Positions 45,725 through 54,418 of a stretch of 64,000 nt of DNA are shown here, piece after piece. Origin of the DNA: Halioglobus sp. (GTDB lineage Bacteria > Pseudomonadota > Gammaproteobacteria > Pseudomonadales > Halieaceae); contig PABK01000024.1 in NCBI GenBank assembly GCA_002699145.1, positions 1 to 64,000 on the forward strand, written 5' to 3'. The translations under genes and the position numbers were made by a program. The notes under the pieces are model-generated. The model was not told the origin of the DNA. It worked only from the letters and a program-made list of their open reading frames with translations, and searched no databases. The stretch's first letter is position 1; each line of letters begins with the position of its first letter.

Positions 45725-46810
45725 TCAGTCCGCCCGCGCCTCTGTGACGCTCACCGGCTGGCCCACCTGCAGGGCCTCGTTGCCCTGTACCACGACCCGC
45801 GCGCCGGGCGCCAGGCCGGCGCGGATCTCCACCAGCCCGTCAAACACCAGTCCGGTGCGGACCAGGCGTTCCGCCACGACCGTGGCGTCGCCGTCGCGCT
45901 CTACTGTCCACACGATCACGCGGCCGTCGGGATAGCGGATGATCGCATCGCGCGGCACTACCGGCGCGCTGCGTCCGGCGTCCAGGTGCACCTGTCCATG
46001 CACGGACATGCCGGGCGCGAGGTCGGCTGTTGCGCTGTCGGGCTCCACGCGCAGCAGGAAGGTGCGTGCGCCGGGGTCACTGACCGGCACCACCGTGGCG
46101 ATGCTGCCGCTGCGCGCCTCGCTGCCCGCGCCCCCGGCGTTGTAGGTGACGCGTGCGCCGGCTTGCATGCGCGCCAGGTAGTCCTCGGCCACGGTGAAGT
46201 CGATGCGCAGGTCGCCGGTGGCGACCAGTTCCAGCACTGCGTCGCCGGGAACCACCCACTCGCCCACCTCCGACAGCTTGGCCGAGATCACCCCGGCGTA
46301 GGGCGCTTGCAGTTGGTGGCGCGCCAGGATGGCGCTGCGGTAACCTGCTTCCGCGCTGGCCTGCTGCAGGGCGGCGTCATCCCCGGCGACCTCCGCGGCG
46401 AGATCGTGCACCAGTGTCTCGGCAATGCTCTGTTGCGGCGCCAGTGCGCGCGCCTCGCGCAGGCGGCGCCGCGCGTCCTCCAGCGCCACCTGCGCGGCCT
46501 GCACCCCCGCCTGCGCGCTCTGTGCCTGCCAACTCGCCAGCTCACTGTCCAGTTCCAGCAGCAACTGGCCGGCCTGCACACGGCTGCCGGCGTCGACATG
46601 CAGGGCGGTGACCAGTCCGCTGGTCGCCGGCGAGAGCCGGGCGGCGCGGGCGGAGGTCACGGTGCCTGTCAGGCGCACGACTTCCTTCACCACGGCATTG
46701 CGCACGTCCGTCACCGCAACCGGCACCGCCGCCTCATTCGCGCTGGCAATTGTCGGCAGGGACAACAGCAGGGCTGTCGCCAGTGAGGTGATGCTGTGAA
46801 CAAGAGTCAT
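45725..46810 (-). CDS. RND efflux periplasmic adaptor subunit (membrane fusion protein)
   Basis: 361 aa. Signal peptide MTLVHSITSLATALLLSLPTIASA. HlyD/AcrA layout: beta-barrel start VAVTDVRNAVVKEVVRLTG, lipoyl half SPATSGLVTALHVDAGSRVQAGQLLLELD, a coiled-coil hairpin (~residues 90-170) and second lipoyl half APYAGVISAKLSEVGEWVVPGDAVL. It links the pump to an outer-membrane channel. Immediately precedes the RND gene (4-base gap) and follows the Mo enzyme by 32 bases. Confidence 0.92.
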   Translation of the reverse strand: MTLVHSITSLATALLLSLPTIASANEAAVPVAVTDVRNAVVKEVVRLTGTVTSARAARLSPATSGLVTALHVDAGSRVQAGQLLLELDSELASWQAQSAQAGVQAAQVALEDARRRLREARALAPQQSIAETLVHDLAAEVAGDDAALQQASAEAGYRSAILARHQLQAPYAGVISAKLSEVGEWVVPGDAVLELVATGDLRIDFTVAEDYLARMQAGARVTYNAGGAGSEARSGSIATVVPVSDPGARTFLLRVEPDSATADLAPGMSVHGQVHLDAGRSAPVVPRDAIIRYPDGRVIVWTVERDGDATVVAERLVRTGLVFDGLVEIRAGLAPGARVVVQGNEALQVGQPVSVTEARAD

Positions 46811-46842
46811 GAACTGCTTTTCCGCTGGTCGGTGATGCCGGA

Positions 46843-49011
46843 TTAACTGACTGCCGCGTCGGCTGCGCGGACCTCGGCGATGATTCCATTCATGTGACAC
46901 ATCCCCGACACGGGTTCGAGTGTAGCAGGACCATGGGGCATGATGATATTGATGTTCGCGCCTTGCGTGTGCCGGGCGACGCTGAGGCCGCGCGCGTCCT
47001 GGTGGCCCCAGCCGTGGGGCACCGCGATGGTGCCCGGTTGCAGCGAGTCGTCCAGTTGCACCGGCACCTCCACGTACTCGCCGTTGGCGCTGACCCGCGC
47101 CAGTTGTCCCTGGCCCAGGCCCTGCGCCTGCGCGTCCAGCGGGTGGATGTACAGGTAGTTGCTGTGGCGCTTGCCGTCGATGAAGGCCTCGACGTTGTGC
47201 GCCCAGGTGTTGTGGGTGAAGCGTTCGCGTTTCTGGATCAGCTTCAGCGCGCCCTGCGCGGCCAGTTCCTGCCCGAATTCGGCGTCCAGGGTCGCCGCCC
47301 TGGCGACCAGGTCCGGCGGCGCCAGTTCGACCTTGCCGCTGGCGGTTTGCACACGCTTGCCCAGGTAGTCCCCGGGTTGGTTCGGCTGCAGCATCACGCC
47401 GTCCGGTTGCCGGCGCAGGCGCCGCAAACCGCCCAGCCGCGCGACGCGCGTCACCGCGCCAAAGAACAGCCTGTCCAGGCTGGTGCGCCGGCCCACGCGT
47501 GGCAGGCGCGCCAGGCTCTCGGCGAGGTTGCTCAGCCATTGCAGCGGTCGCGACCCGCCCAGCGGCCGGCCCGCGGCGCGGCATAACTGGCGCAGGATCA
47601 GCCCCTCGTCGCGGGCCTCGCCCGCCGCCGGCAGCACCGCATCGGTGTAGCTGAAACTGCGCTCGGGCATCAGTCCCATCACGGTAAAAAAGAAGAAGGG
47701 AATGTCAGCCCGTTCCAGCCCGTGCAGGCCGGGCAGGATGTAGTGCGCGTGTTCGGCTGTCTCGTTGCGCACGATGTCCGTGCACACGAACAGTTCCAGG
47801 TCGTCGAAGGCCTCGGCCAGGCGGCCGCTGCCCGGACAGGTCAGCAGCGGGTTGCCGGACATGTTGAGCATGGCGCGTACGCGGCCGGGCCCGGGAGTGA
47901 GAATTTCGTCCGCCATGATGCCCGCGGGAATGATGCTGTTGACGTAGGGTATCCCGGCGATGCGCGAGCGCCGCTGCTCACCCACCGGGGGGCTGGGCAT
48001 CACGCCCTTGCCGGCCAGCACGCCGCCGCGGCGGTCGAGGTTACCGCTAACGGCGTTGATCGCCTCCTGCAGCCAGTACACGAGCAACCCGCGGCTGCCC
48101 TGGTTGACGCCGGTGGAGGAATAGATCGCGGCGCCGTCCGCCGCCAGGTAGTCGCGCACCATTGCGCGCAGGGTGTCGGCGGGTACGCGGGTGGCCTGCG
48201 CGACCCGTTCCGGGGTCCACGGCCGCGCCAGTTCGGCCAGGGTGGCGTAGCCGTTCATGTAGCGCTGCACGCGTGCGTGATCCACGCCGTCGCGGGCGAT
48301 GACCTCGTGCAGGAAACCGAGCATGAAGAACACGTCGGTGTCCGGACGAATCGCCACGTGCTCGCCGCAGCGGCGCGCGGATTCGGTATAGCGCGGATTC
48401 ACCCAGTACACCTTGCCGCCGCGCTCCTCGATGGCGCCGATGCGCTCCATGGGGTGTGGCAGGTTGATGAAGCTCATTTTCGAGATCACCGGGTTGGTGC
48501 CCACGGCGATCAGCAGCCGCGTGTGATCGATGTCGGGGAACACCTGCGCGTGAGGGTTGCCGAACAGGCGCTCGCCGCCGGCGAATTTGTTGGCGCAATC
48601 CTGTGTGCCCGGGGTGAACAGCTTGTCTGCGTCGAACGCTTTCAGCAGCATGGTCATCATCAGGGTGGGCCACATACTGAAGGCGATGGGGTTGCCCATG
48701 TACGCGGCGATGGCGCCGCCGCCGTCGCGCGCGTGAATGGCGCGCAGTTTTGCGCCGATCTCGGCCAGAGCCTGGTTCCAGGATACCGGTACGAACTCGC
48801 CATCGACTTTTTTCAGCGGCGTCAGCAGGCGGTCGGGATTGTGCACGAAATCGCCCATTTTCAGGCCCTTGATGCAGGCGTAGCCACGGCTGGAGACGTG
48901 CTCGGGGTTGGGTTCGATCTTGCTCACCCGGCCATTTTGCGTGGTGACGACGAGCCCGCATTGCGCTTCGCAAATGCGGCAGAAGGTTTTTTGCCGGTGT
49001 GAATCACTCAT
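46843..49011 (-). CDS. Molybdopterin oxidoreductase (DMSO-reductase family) with Cys ligand
   Basis: 722 aa. N-terminal [4Fe-4S] CRICEAQC..C46 (C11, C14, C18, C46). Candidate Mo-ligand Cys is C139 in GTQDCANKFAGG, as in formate dehydrogenase/nitrate-reductase-type enzymes. Later motifs: VYWVNPRYTES, ILTPGPGRVRAMLNMSGNP and MopB_CT near the end (PLDAQAQGLGQGQLARVSANGEY). No partner subunit. It belongs to the minus-strand operon desaturase-amidase-ECH-this-adaptor-RND. Likely oxidises or hydroxylates a carbon compound. The 4Fe-4S domain sets the start. Confidence 0.9.
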   Translation of the reverse strand: MSDSHRQKTFCRICEAQCGLVVTTQNGRVSKIEPNPEHVSSRGYACIKGLKMGDFVHNPDRLLTPLKKVDGEFVPVSWNQALAEIGAKLRAIHARDGGGAIAAYMGNPIAFSMWPTLMMTMLLKAFDADKLFTPGTQDCANKFAGGERLFGNPHAQVFPDIDHTRLLIAVGTNPVISKMSFINLPHPMERIGAIEERGGKVYWVNPRYTESARRCGEHVAIRPDTDVFFMLGFLHEVIARDGVDHARVQRYMNGYATLAELARPWTPERVAQATRVPADTLRAMVRDYLAADGAAIYSSTGVNQGSRGLLVYWLQEAINAVSGNLDRRGGVLAGKGVMPSPPVGEQRRSRIAGIPYVNSIIPAGIMADEILTPGPGRVRAMLNMSGNPLLTCPGSGRLAEAFDDLELFVCTDIVRNETAEHAHYILPGLHGLERADIPFFFFTVMGLMPERSFSYTDAVLPAAGEARDEGLILRQLCRAAGRPLGGSRPLQWLSNLAESLARLPRVGRRTSLDRLFFGAVTRVARLGGLRRLRRQPDGVMLQPNQPGDYLGKRVQTASGKVELAPPDLVARAATLDAEFGQELAAQGALKLIQKRERFTHNTWAHNVEAFIDGKRHSNYLYIHPLDAQAQGLGQGQLARVSANGEYVEVPVQLDDSLQPGTIAVPHGWGHQDARGLSVARHTQGANINIIMPHGPATLEPVSGMCHMNGIIAEVRAADAAVS

Positions 49012-49049
49012 GGGATAGTCCTTGCAAGCTGTTGCTGGCGCCTGCCCGC

Positions 49050-49811
49050 TCAGCGGTCTTGCCAGCGCGGCTCGCGCTTTTCCAGGAAGGCCATGACGCC
49101 CTCGAGGCAGTCCTCGCTGCCCGACACGCTGTCCACGATGTCGCTCTCGCGGGCCAGGGCCTCGCGCAGGGGCAGTTCCGCGCCCTCGCGCACGATGCGC
49201 CGAATCGCCTGCTGCGGCACCCTGCTGTGGCGGGTGAAGCGCTGCAGGAGTTCGCGGCTGTGCGCGACGACCTCGGCGGGGGAGTCGCAGACCGCGTCCA
49301 CCAGCCCCATGGCCAGGGCCTCGTCGGCGCTGACCGGTTCGCCGCCGAGCATCATGACCAGGGCGCGTTGTTGCCCCACCAGTCGCGGCAACAACACCGA
49401 GCCGCCGTAGGCCGGCAGCAACCCGATCTTGACTTCCGGCAGGCCCAGCAGTGCCTCGCGCGCCGCGATACGAAACGTGCAGCCCAGCGCCAGTTCCAGG
49501 CCGCCGCCCAGTGCCAGCCCGTTGATGGCCGCGGCGCTGGGCTTGGGAAATTCGAGCAGCCGCAGGATCAGCGCGTGCGCGTGCTCGATACGCGCCCGCG
49601 GGTCCTCCGGGGGCTGCTTCAGGTCTGTGCCCGGGCAGAAACCACGGCCGGTCCCGGTGAGGATCAGGGCGCGCGAGTCGTCGCCCTCGATATCGTCCAG
49701 GTGCGCGTGGAACAGGTCCAGCATGGCGCTGGTAATCGCGTTCAGGGACGCGGGGCGATTCATTGTCAGCACGGCGCATTCGCCGAGGGCAGTGCGTTCC
49801 AGTTCTGCCAT
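49050..49811 (-). CDS. Enoyl-CoA hydratase/isomerase family protein
   Basis: 253 aa, crotonase fold. CoA-binding/oxyanion segments: MNRPASLNAITSAML, GTGRGFCPGTDL and NGLALGGGLELALGCTFRIA. The active-site acidic residue usually in the GLPEVKIGLLPAYGG helix region is partly present. It hydrates or isomerises enoyl-CoA esters during beta-oxidation or side-chain degradation. ATG 49811 follows GGAGAAGCG. 38 bases after its stop the Mo enzyme begins. Confidence 0.92.
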   Translation of the reverse strand: MAELERTALGECAVLTMNRPASLNAITSAMLDLFHAHLDDIEGDDSRALILTGTGRGFCPGTDLKQPPEDPRARIEHAHALILRLLEFPKPSAAAINGLALGGGLELALGCTFRIAAREALLGLPEVKIGLLPAYGGSVLLPRLVGQQRALVMMLGGEPVSADEALAMGLVDAVCDSPAEVVAHSRELLQRFTRHSRVPQQAIRRIVREGAELPLREALARESDIVDSVSGSEDCLEGVMAFLEKREPRWQDR

Positions 49812-49857
49812 GGTCGCTTCTCCTCGCAGCCGGTCTTCGCGGCTGCCTGCGCGTTGT

Positions 49858-51354
49858 CTAGCCGGTTGTCTCCCCGGGCAGCACCGGCGCGGTGGGCCAG
49901 GGTGCGGCGGTTTCAAGCTCGGCGGCGACATTGAGCAGCACGTCCTCGCGCCAGGGCGCCGCTACCAGTTGCACGCCGATGGGCAGGCCGGCGTCGCTGC
50001 GGTGCAGGGGCAGGGACATGGCCGGCTGGCCGCTGATGTTGAATGGCGCCATGAACGGCACCACCTGCGACGAGCGCAGCAGGCCCGCCAGTGGGTTGTC
50101 CGGATCGTGGAACTGCCCCAGTGGCGGTGGCGGTTCCGGCATCACTGGGGTGAGCAGCAGGTCGTAGCCCCGCTCGCTCCAGAAGCCGGCCAGGTCGCGC
50201 GAGGCGCGGTGGAAATACTCGATTGCGGCGAGATAATCCAGCGCATTGGCGCTGCGGCCCGGCTCGGCGATCAACCAGGTGCCGGGTTCCACGTCCTGCT
50301 CCGTCACCGGCCTGCCCAGCATCGCCGCCAGGCGGTCCAGTTCGGCGGCGGTCCACACGCCGTAGGCCGTCATGAAGTGGGCCATGGTGGCCTGGAAGTC
50401 GTCCGCCGACGACCACGACGCGGGCGCGGCTTCCTCCACCTGGTGTCCCAGTTCCCGCAACAGGCTCGCGCTGCGTTCCACCGCCGTCACACAGTCCGCC
50501 TGTGTGCTGATGTTTGGATCCGGGGAGCGCGTGGTGTAACCGACGCGCAGGCGCGGGCCGGGTGCGGCGAGTTCCGCGGTGTAGGGGCGCGCCGGGGGCT
50601 GTGCGGTATAGGGATCGCCGGGCAGGGGGCCCTGCACCGCCTGCAGGATGGCGGCGCAGTCGCGGACCGTGCGCGTCAGCGCCAGGCGCGCCACCAGGCC
50701 GCCCCAGGCCTCGCCGGCCTCGGGTCCCAGGGTGATGCGCCCGCGCGCGGGTTTCAGGCCGACCAGTCCGCAGGATGCGGCGGGAATACGGATCGATCCG
50801 CCGCCGTCGCCGGCGTGCGCCATGGGCACGAAGCCCGCTGCCACCGCGGCCGCGGAGCCGCCGCTGGAACCGCCGGGGGTATGCGCCGGATTCCAGGGGT
50901 TGCGCGTGGGGCCTTGCGCCAGGGGTTCGGTGCTCGGCATCAGGCCGAGTTCAGGCGTGTTGGTGCGCCCGAGGATGACCAGCCCCGCCGCGCGGAAGCG
51001 TTGCGTCAGGCAACTGTCGGCGGGTGCCCGGTAGCTGGCGGCGGCCAGCGCCCGGTTGCCGGCGTGGTAGGGGTCGCCGGCGGAGAAACCGTCCAGGTCC
51101 TTGAGCAGGAAGGGGACGCCGCGAAACGGCCCGTCCGGCAGCGCGCCCTGTGCCTCCTGGCGCGCGCGCTCGAAGCGCTCGTGGATGACCGCGTTGAGCG
51201 CGCCGTTGTGGCGTTCGATACGGGCGATTGCGGCATCCACCAGTTCCAGTGGCGAGGCCTGGCCGCTGCGCACCAGTTCGGCCTGGGCGGTGGCGTCGAG
51301 GCCGGCGAGGTCATCGGTCGGGTCTGGCGTCACGGCGGGTTTCCTGCAGGTCAC
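49858..51354 (-). CDS. Amidase (amidase signature family)
   Basis: 498 aa, normal length. The Ser-cisSer-Lys triad is present: Lys in PFLLKDLDG, cis-Ser in GGSSGGSAAAVAAG and nucleophilic Ser in DGGGSIRIPA. It hydrolyses amides (or esters) of unknown substrate. Start codon is GTG; 51354 or 51330 are both possible and the first ~10 residues are therefore uncertain. Part of the six-gene operon, 75 bases after the sterol-desaturase-like gene and 46 before the hydratase gene. Confidence 0.92.
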   Translation of the reverse strand: MTCRKPAVTPDPTDDLAGLDATAQAELVRSGQASPLELVDAAIARIERHNGALNAVIHERFERARQEAQGALPDGPFRGVPFLLKDLDGFSAGDPYHAGNRALAAASYRAPADSCLTQRFRAAGLVILGRTNTPELGLMPSTEPLAQGPTRNPWNPAHTPGGSSGGSAAAVAAGFVPMAHAGDGGGSIRIPAASCGLVGLKPARGRITLGPEAGEAWGGLVARLALTRTVRDCAAILQAVQGPLPGDPYTAQPPARPYTAELAAPGPRLRVGYTTRSPDPNISTQADCVTAVERSASLLRELGHQVEEAAPASWSSADDFQATMAHFMTAYGVWTAAELDRLAAMLGRPVTEQDVEPGTWLIAEPGRSANALDYLAAIEYFHRASRDLAGFWSERGYDLLLTPVMPEPPPPLGQFHDPDNPLAGLLRSSQVVPFMAPFNISGQPAMSLPLHRSDAGLPIGVQLVAAPWREDVLLNVAAELETAAPWPTAPVLPGETTG

Positions 51355-51429
51355 TGACGGCAGGCCTTATCGTGCCTGAACACATCGCGTTTGCCCAGTG
51401 CACCCGCGCGCGAACCAGGCGGCGCCCGC

Positions 51430-52326
51430 CTAGGGGGCGGCCAGCAGGCGCTTCTGGTGGCTCACGGTCTTGTGCTCGCCGCTATGCGACCAGCCCGGCG
51501 GCATGAACAGGTAGCCCAGTTTGTTGCGCAGGCCGGGCGCGGCGCTCAGGTCCGCCCACAGTGCGCGCATCTCGCTGAACTGCACGTCCAGCCAACTGCG
51601 CGGATTGACCTCGCGGGTGATACCGTAAACGACCGGTTCGTCCTCACGCAGCGGCTCGAGCGTGCCGAACAGCCAGTCCCAGAACAGGGTGAGCGACGTG
51701 TAGTTGCTGTCCATGTAGCGCACATTTTTCGCATGGTGCACACGGTGCCAGGTGGGTGTCTGCAATACGTACTCGAGCGGGCCGTATTTGCCGGGCACCA
51801 GCCGGGGACTGATGTGCAGGAATTTGCCCCAGACCCCGTCTGCCAGGCTGACGAAGAACACCACCTCAACCGGCACACCGCAGAGTGCGGTCATGAAGCC
51901 GAGGAAGAAACCGAGGTAGGGCAGTTCCAGGACGCTGCGGCCCAGGCCGATCAGCGAGGTCAGCGTGTCGGGAGCGTGGTGTGGTGCGTGGATGCACCAC
52001 AGCAGGCGCACCTTGTGGCCCAGCCAGTGCTGCACCCAGTACCAGAATTCGAATACCAGCAGCCCGATGAGCCAGGTATGCCAGCCTTCGCCCAGGGTGA
52101 AAGGTGCGAGCCCGGCGCCGAGCAGCGCGAACCCCAACGTGCCCAGTGTGGGCAGCACGAGGCTGGATAACTCGATGAACACCGCGTTCTTCAATGGCTG
52201 GCCATAGGCGTGCAGGAAGGATTCGCGCTTGCTGACCACGGTCAGCCAGAGCATTTCCAGCAGTGACACCGCCATGGAAAGCGCAAACACAATGCCGCCA
52301 ATGCGGGCGTAGTCCTCTGCGGTCAC
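51430..52326 (-). CDS. Sterol desaturase/fatty acid hydroxylase family membrane diiron enzyme
   Basis: 298 aa with about five TM helices. The eight-His diiron motifs are complete: HWLGH, HAPHH and HRVHH. This family hydroxylates or desaturates sterols, ceramides and fatty acids with O2 and electrons from a reductase. First gene of the operon ending in the RND pump, so the pathway may start with membrane-embedded hydroxylation of a hydrophobic substrate. GTG start; no better in-frame start was found. The C-terminus KLGYLFMPPGW resembles bacterial alkylglycerol-monooxygenase-like members. Confidence 0.9.
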   Translation of the reverse strand: MTAEDYARIGGIVFALSMAVSLLEMLWLTVVSKRESFLHAYGQPLKNAVFIELSSLVLPTLGTLGFALLGAGLAPFTLGEGWHTWLIGLLVFEFWYWVQHWLGHKVRLLWCIHAPHHAPDTLTSLIGLGRSVLELPYLGFFLGFMTALCGVPVEVVFFVSLADGVWGKFLHISPRLVPGKYGPLEYVLQTPTWHRVHHAKNVRYMDSNYTSLTLFWDWLFGTLEPLREDEPVVYGITREVNPRSWLDVQFSEMRALWADLSAAPGLRNKLGYLFMPPGWSHSGEHKTVSHQKRLLAAP

Positions 52327-52417
52327 CGGGGTCGGCCTGTGTGGCTGCTCGTCATGACGGCATTATACATGCGTGTACCGCGGCGCGCCGCTGCAGCCGG
52401 GACGCTGTCGTGCCCCC

Positions 52418-52437
52418 GGGTTCATCAAAGCGTCATA
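52418..52437 (+). promoter_or_regulatory. Candidate Pho box before the di-heme protein
   Basis: Two half-sites, GGTTCAT (52419-52425) and GCGTCAT (52430-52436), are separated by CAAA and repeat at the 11-base PhoB period. Matches to CTGTCAT are 4/7 and 5/7. A TACCTT -10-like hexamer lies at 52458-52463, rather far downstream, so this is tentative. Confidence 0.4.
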
Positions 52438-52486
52438 CAGCCCCCGTAGTCTCCCGCTACCTTGCCACCACCACGGGACCAGCCTG

Positions 52487-54214
52487 TTGATCACCACAGC
52501 CCATGCGCGCACGGCGCTAGTCGCGCTCTCCCTCATCCTGGCCGCAATCGCCTTTGCCGTCTCTGCGCAGGACACGGCGGACGCCACCGCGCGCGGCGAC
52601 AGCACGCAGTCCCTGGAGCTGCTCTACCAGGAACAGCTCGCTGCGCTGCGCACACACGACGGCGTGCGCAGCGACCTGGTCCAGGGGCAGCACCCGGGCT
52701 GGGCGGTGTTCAATCGCGAGGCGCCCATTCCGCCGCAGTGCTATACGCGTATCGAGGGCAGGTTCAATCCCTGTTACGTGTGCCACCAGAATGCCGTGGC
52801 CGGGCGTGAGAACAGCATGAACGACGGCGGCCAGCAGCTCGCCTACAACTTTTCCGACGTCGGCCTGACCAATCACTGGAAGAACCTGTTCGAGGACCGC
52901 AGCGAGGCGGTGGCGGCGATTTCCGATGCCGAAATTCTCGACTGGATCGACGACGACAACTACTCGGCGCTGGCCGGCCGGCTGCGCGCGGTGGATTTCC
53001 AGGGCTGGATTCCCGACCTCGCCAACCTGCAACTGGGCGCGGCCGCCTTTGACGAGTACGGCTTCGCCCGCGACGGCAGCCACTGGGTGGCCTTCAACTA
53101 CAAGCCGCTGCCCAGCACCTTCTGGCCGACCAACGGCTCCACCGACGACGTCATGATCCGCCTGGCCGAGCCCTTTCGCAGCGACGCCGACGGCAACTAC
53201 TCGCGCGACGTGTACCGGGCCAACCTGGCGATCGTCGAAGCGCAGGTCAAGGACCTGCCGCGCATCACTTCCCTGCCGGTGGACGAGCGTAAGCTGGGAA
53301 TCGATCTGGATGGCGACGGCGAGCTGTCGGTGGTGCAGGAGATCAGCGCCGTGGACGGCTATGTCGGCGCGGCCGCGGGCTCCCAGTCCGATACTTTCCT
53401 TTACCCCAAGGGCACGGAGTTCCTGCACACGGTGCGCTACGTCGGCGTGGACGGGCAGGGGCAGGTCGGCGTCTCCACGCGCATGAAGGAAGTGCGCTAT
53501 ATGAAGAAGTGGCGCTGGTACCCGAAGATGAGCTACGGCCGCGAGTACGATAACGAAAACATGAACAAGGAGCGCGGCCACCTGCCGGGTTATCACTACG
53601 TGCAGGACTACGGCCTGGACAACGGCTTCGGCTGGTCCATCCAGGGATTCATCGAGGGCTTTGACGGCCAGTTGCGGGTTGCCAGCTTCGAGGAGAACCT
53701 GTTCTGCATGGGCTGCCACACCTCCATCGGCGCCACCATCGACAAGACCTTCAGCTTTCCGCGCAAGGTGGACGGCGCCGCCGGCTGGGGCTATATCGAT
53801 CTGCGCGGCATGCCCGATGCGCCCAACAGGGGCGAGCGCCGCGGCGAAATCGCCACCTACCTCGAGCGCGTCGGCGGCGGTGGCGAATTCCGCAGCAACC
53901 AGGAGATGTTCGCACGCTGGTACCGGGAGGACGGGTCGGTGAATCACGACAAGGTTGCCGCGGCCGCGGATGTTTACGAACTGATTACGCCCTCCCGTGA
54001 GCGCGCTCTGCAACTGAACAAGGCCTACCGCGTGATCGTCGCCGAGCAGGACTACGCCTATGGGCGCGACGCCACCGTCACGCCGCCGGTGAACGTTTAC
54101 GACAAGGTTGACGTGGAGAGTGCACCGACCCTGCCGCCGGAGAAGTTCTTCCCCTGGGACATCCGCCTGGACTGGTCCGCCGCCGGGGCGGGCAGCGTAG
54201 TGGCTACAAATTGA
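52487..54214 (+). CDS. Exported protein with two CxxCH haem motifs
   Basis: 575 aa. The start is a TTG at 52487 because it begins a good signal peptide (LSLILAAIAFAVSAQD, cleaved ~residue 29); an upstream GTG at 52373 would bury it. Two haem-attachment motifs, CYVCH and CMGCH, lie ~330 residues apart, so a di-haem periplasmic or surface cytochrome is likely. The middle contains VDERKLGIDLDGDGEL, an EF-hand-like calcium loop. Not assigned to a known family by eye. Followed by the PhoX-like gene on the same strand, with a Pho-box-like site upstream. Confidence 0.78.
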   Translation: MITTAHARTALVALSLILAAIAFAVSAQDTADATARGDSTQSLELLYQEQLAALRTHDGVRSDLVQGQHPGWAVFNREAPIPPQCYTRIEGRFNPCYVCHQNAVAGRENSMNDGGQQLAYNFSDVGLTNHWKNLFEDRSEAVAAISDAEILDWIDDDNYSALAGRLRAVDFQGWIPDLANLQLGAAAFDEYGFARDGSHWVAFNYKPLPSTFWPTNGSTDDVMIRLAEPFRSDADGNYSRDVYRANLAIVEAQVKDLPRITSLPVDERKLGIDLDGDGELSVVQEISAVDGYVGAAAGSQSDTFLYPKGTEFLHTVRYVGVDGQGQVGVSTRMKEVRYMKKWRWYPKMSYGREYDNENMNKERGHLPGYHYVQDYGLDNGFGWSIQGFIEGFDGQLRVASFEENLFCMGCHTSIGATIDKTFSFPRKVDGAAGWGYIDLRGMPDAPNRGERRGEIATYLERVGGGGEFRSNQEMFARWYREDGSVNHDKVAAAADVYELITPSRERALQLNKAYRVIVAEQDYAYGRDATVTPPVNVYDKVDVESAPTLPPEKFFPWDIRLDWSAAGAGSVVATN

Positions 54215-54270
54215 CCAACTCGTGACACTTCCTCGGGCGCGGCAACAGGATTGCTAGCGATCCGCGCCCG

Positions 54271-54299
54271 TTTCAATGTTTCTGCAATACAACTATCAC
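54271..54299 (+). promoter_or_regulatory. Candidate PhoB binding site before phoX-like gene
   Basis: Three 7-base half-sites at exact 11-base period: TTTCAAT (54271-54277), CTGCAAT (54282-54288) and CTATCAC (54293-54299), with AT-rich 4-base spacers GTTT and ACAA. The last two match CTGTCAT/CTGTCAC at 5/7 and 6/7. A weak -10 (AACATT) starts 8 bases later. Fits phosphate-starvation control of a phosphatase-like gene. Confidence 0.62.
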
Positions 54300-54362
54300 C
54301 GCGGGGAAACATTGGCATCACACAGGTGACACAGGGGCATGTGAGACTTTCGGCTCGTCCGC

Positions 54363-54385
54363 GTGCAGTGGGTCCGCCACTGCAC
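54363..54385 (+). promoter_or_regulatory. Leader hairpin of phoX-like gene
   Basis: GTGCAGTGG (54363-54371) and CCACTGCAC (54377-54385) form a perfect 9-bp stem with a 5-base GTCCG loop, 33 bases before the start codon. No T-run follows, so mRNA stability or translational control is more likely than attenuation. Confidence 0.5.
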
Positions 54386-54418
54386 ATCCACGAGAAGAAG
54401 CCCCTGGAGATGTAGTAC

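Noticed and set aside
54326-54341. Direct repeat ACACAGG near the phoX-like gene as a Pho box
   Set aside because: Period is 9 bases rather than 11 and it lies downstream of the better array at 54271-54299.
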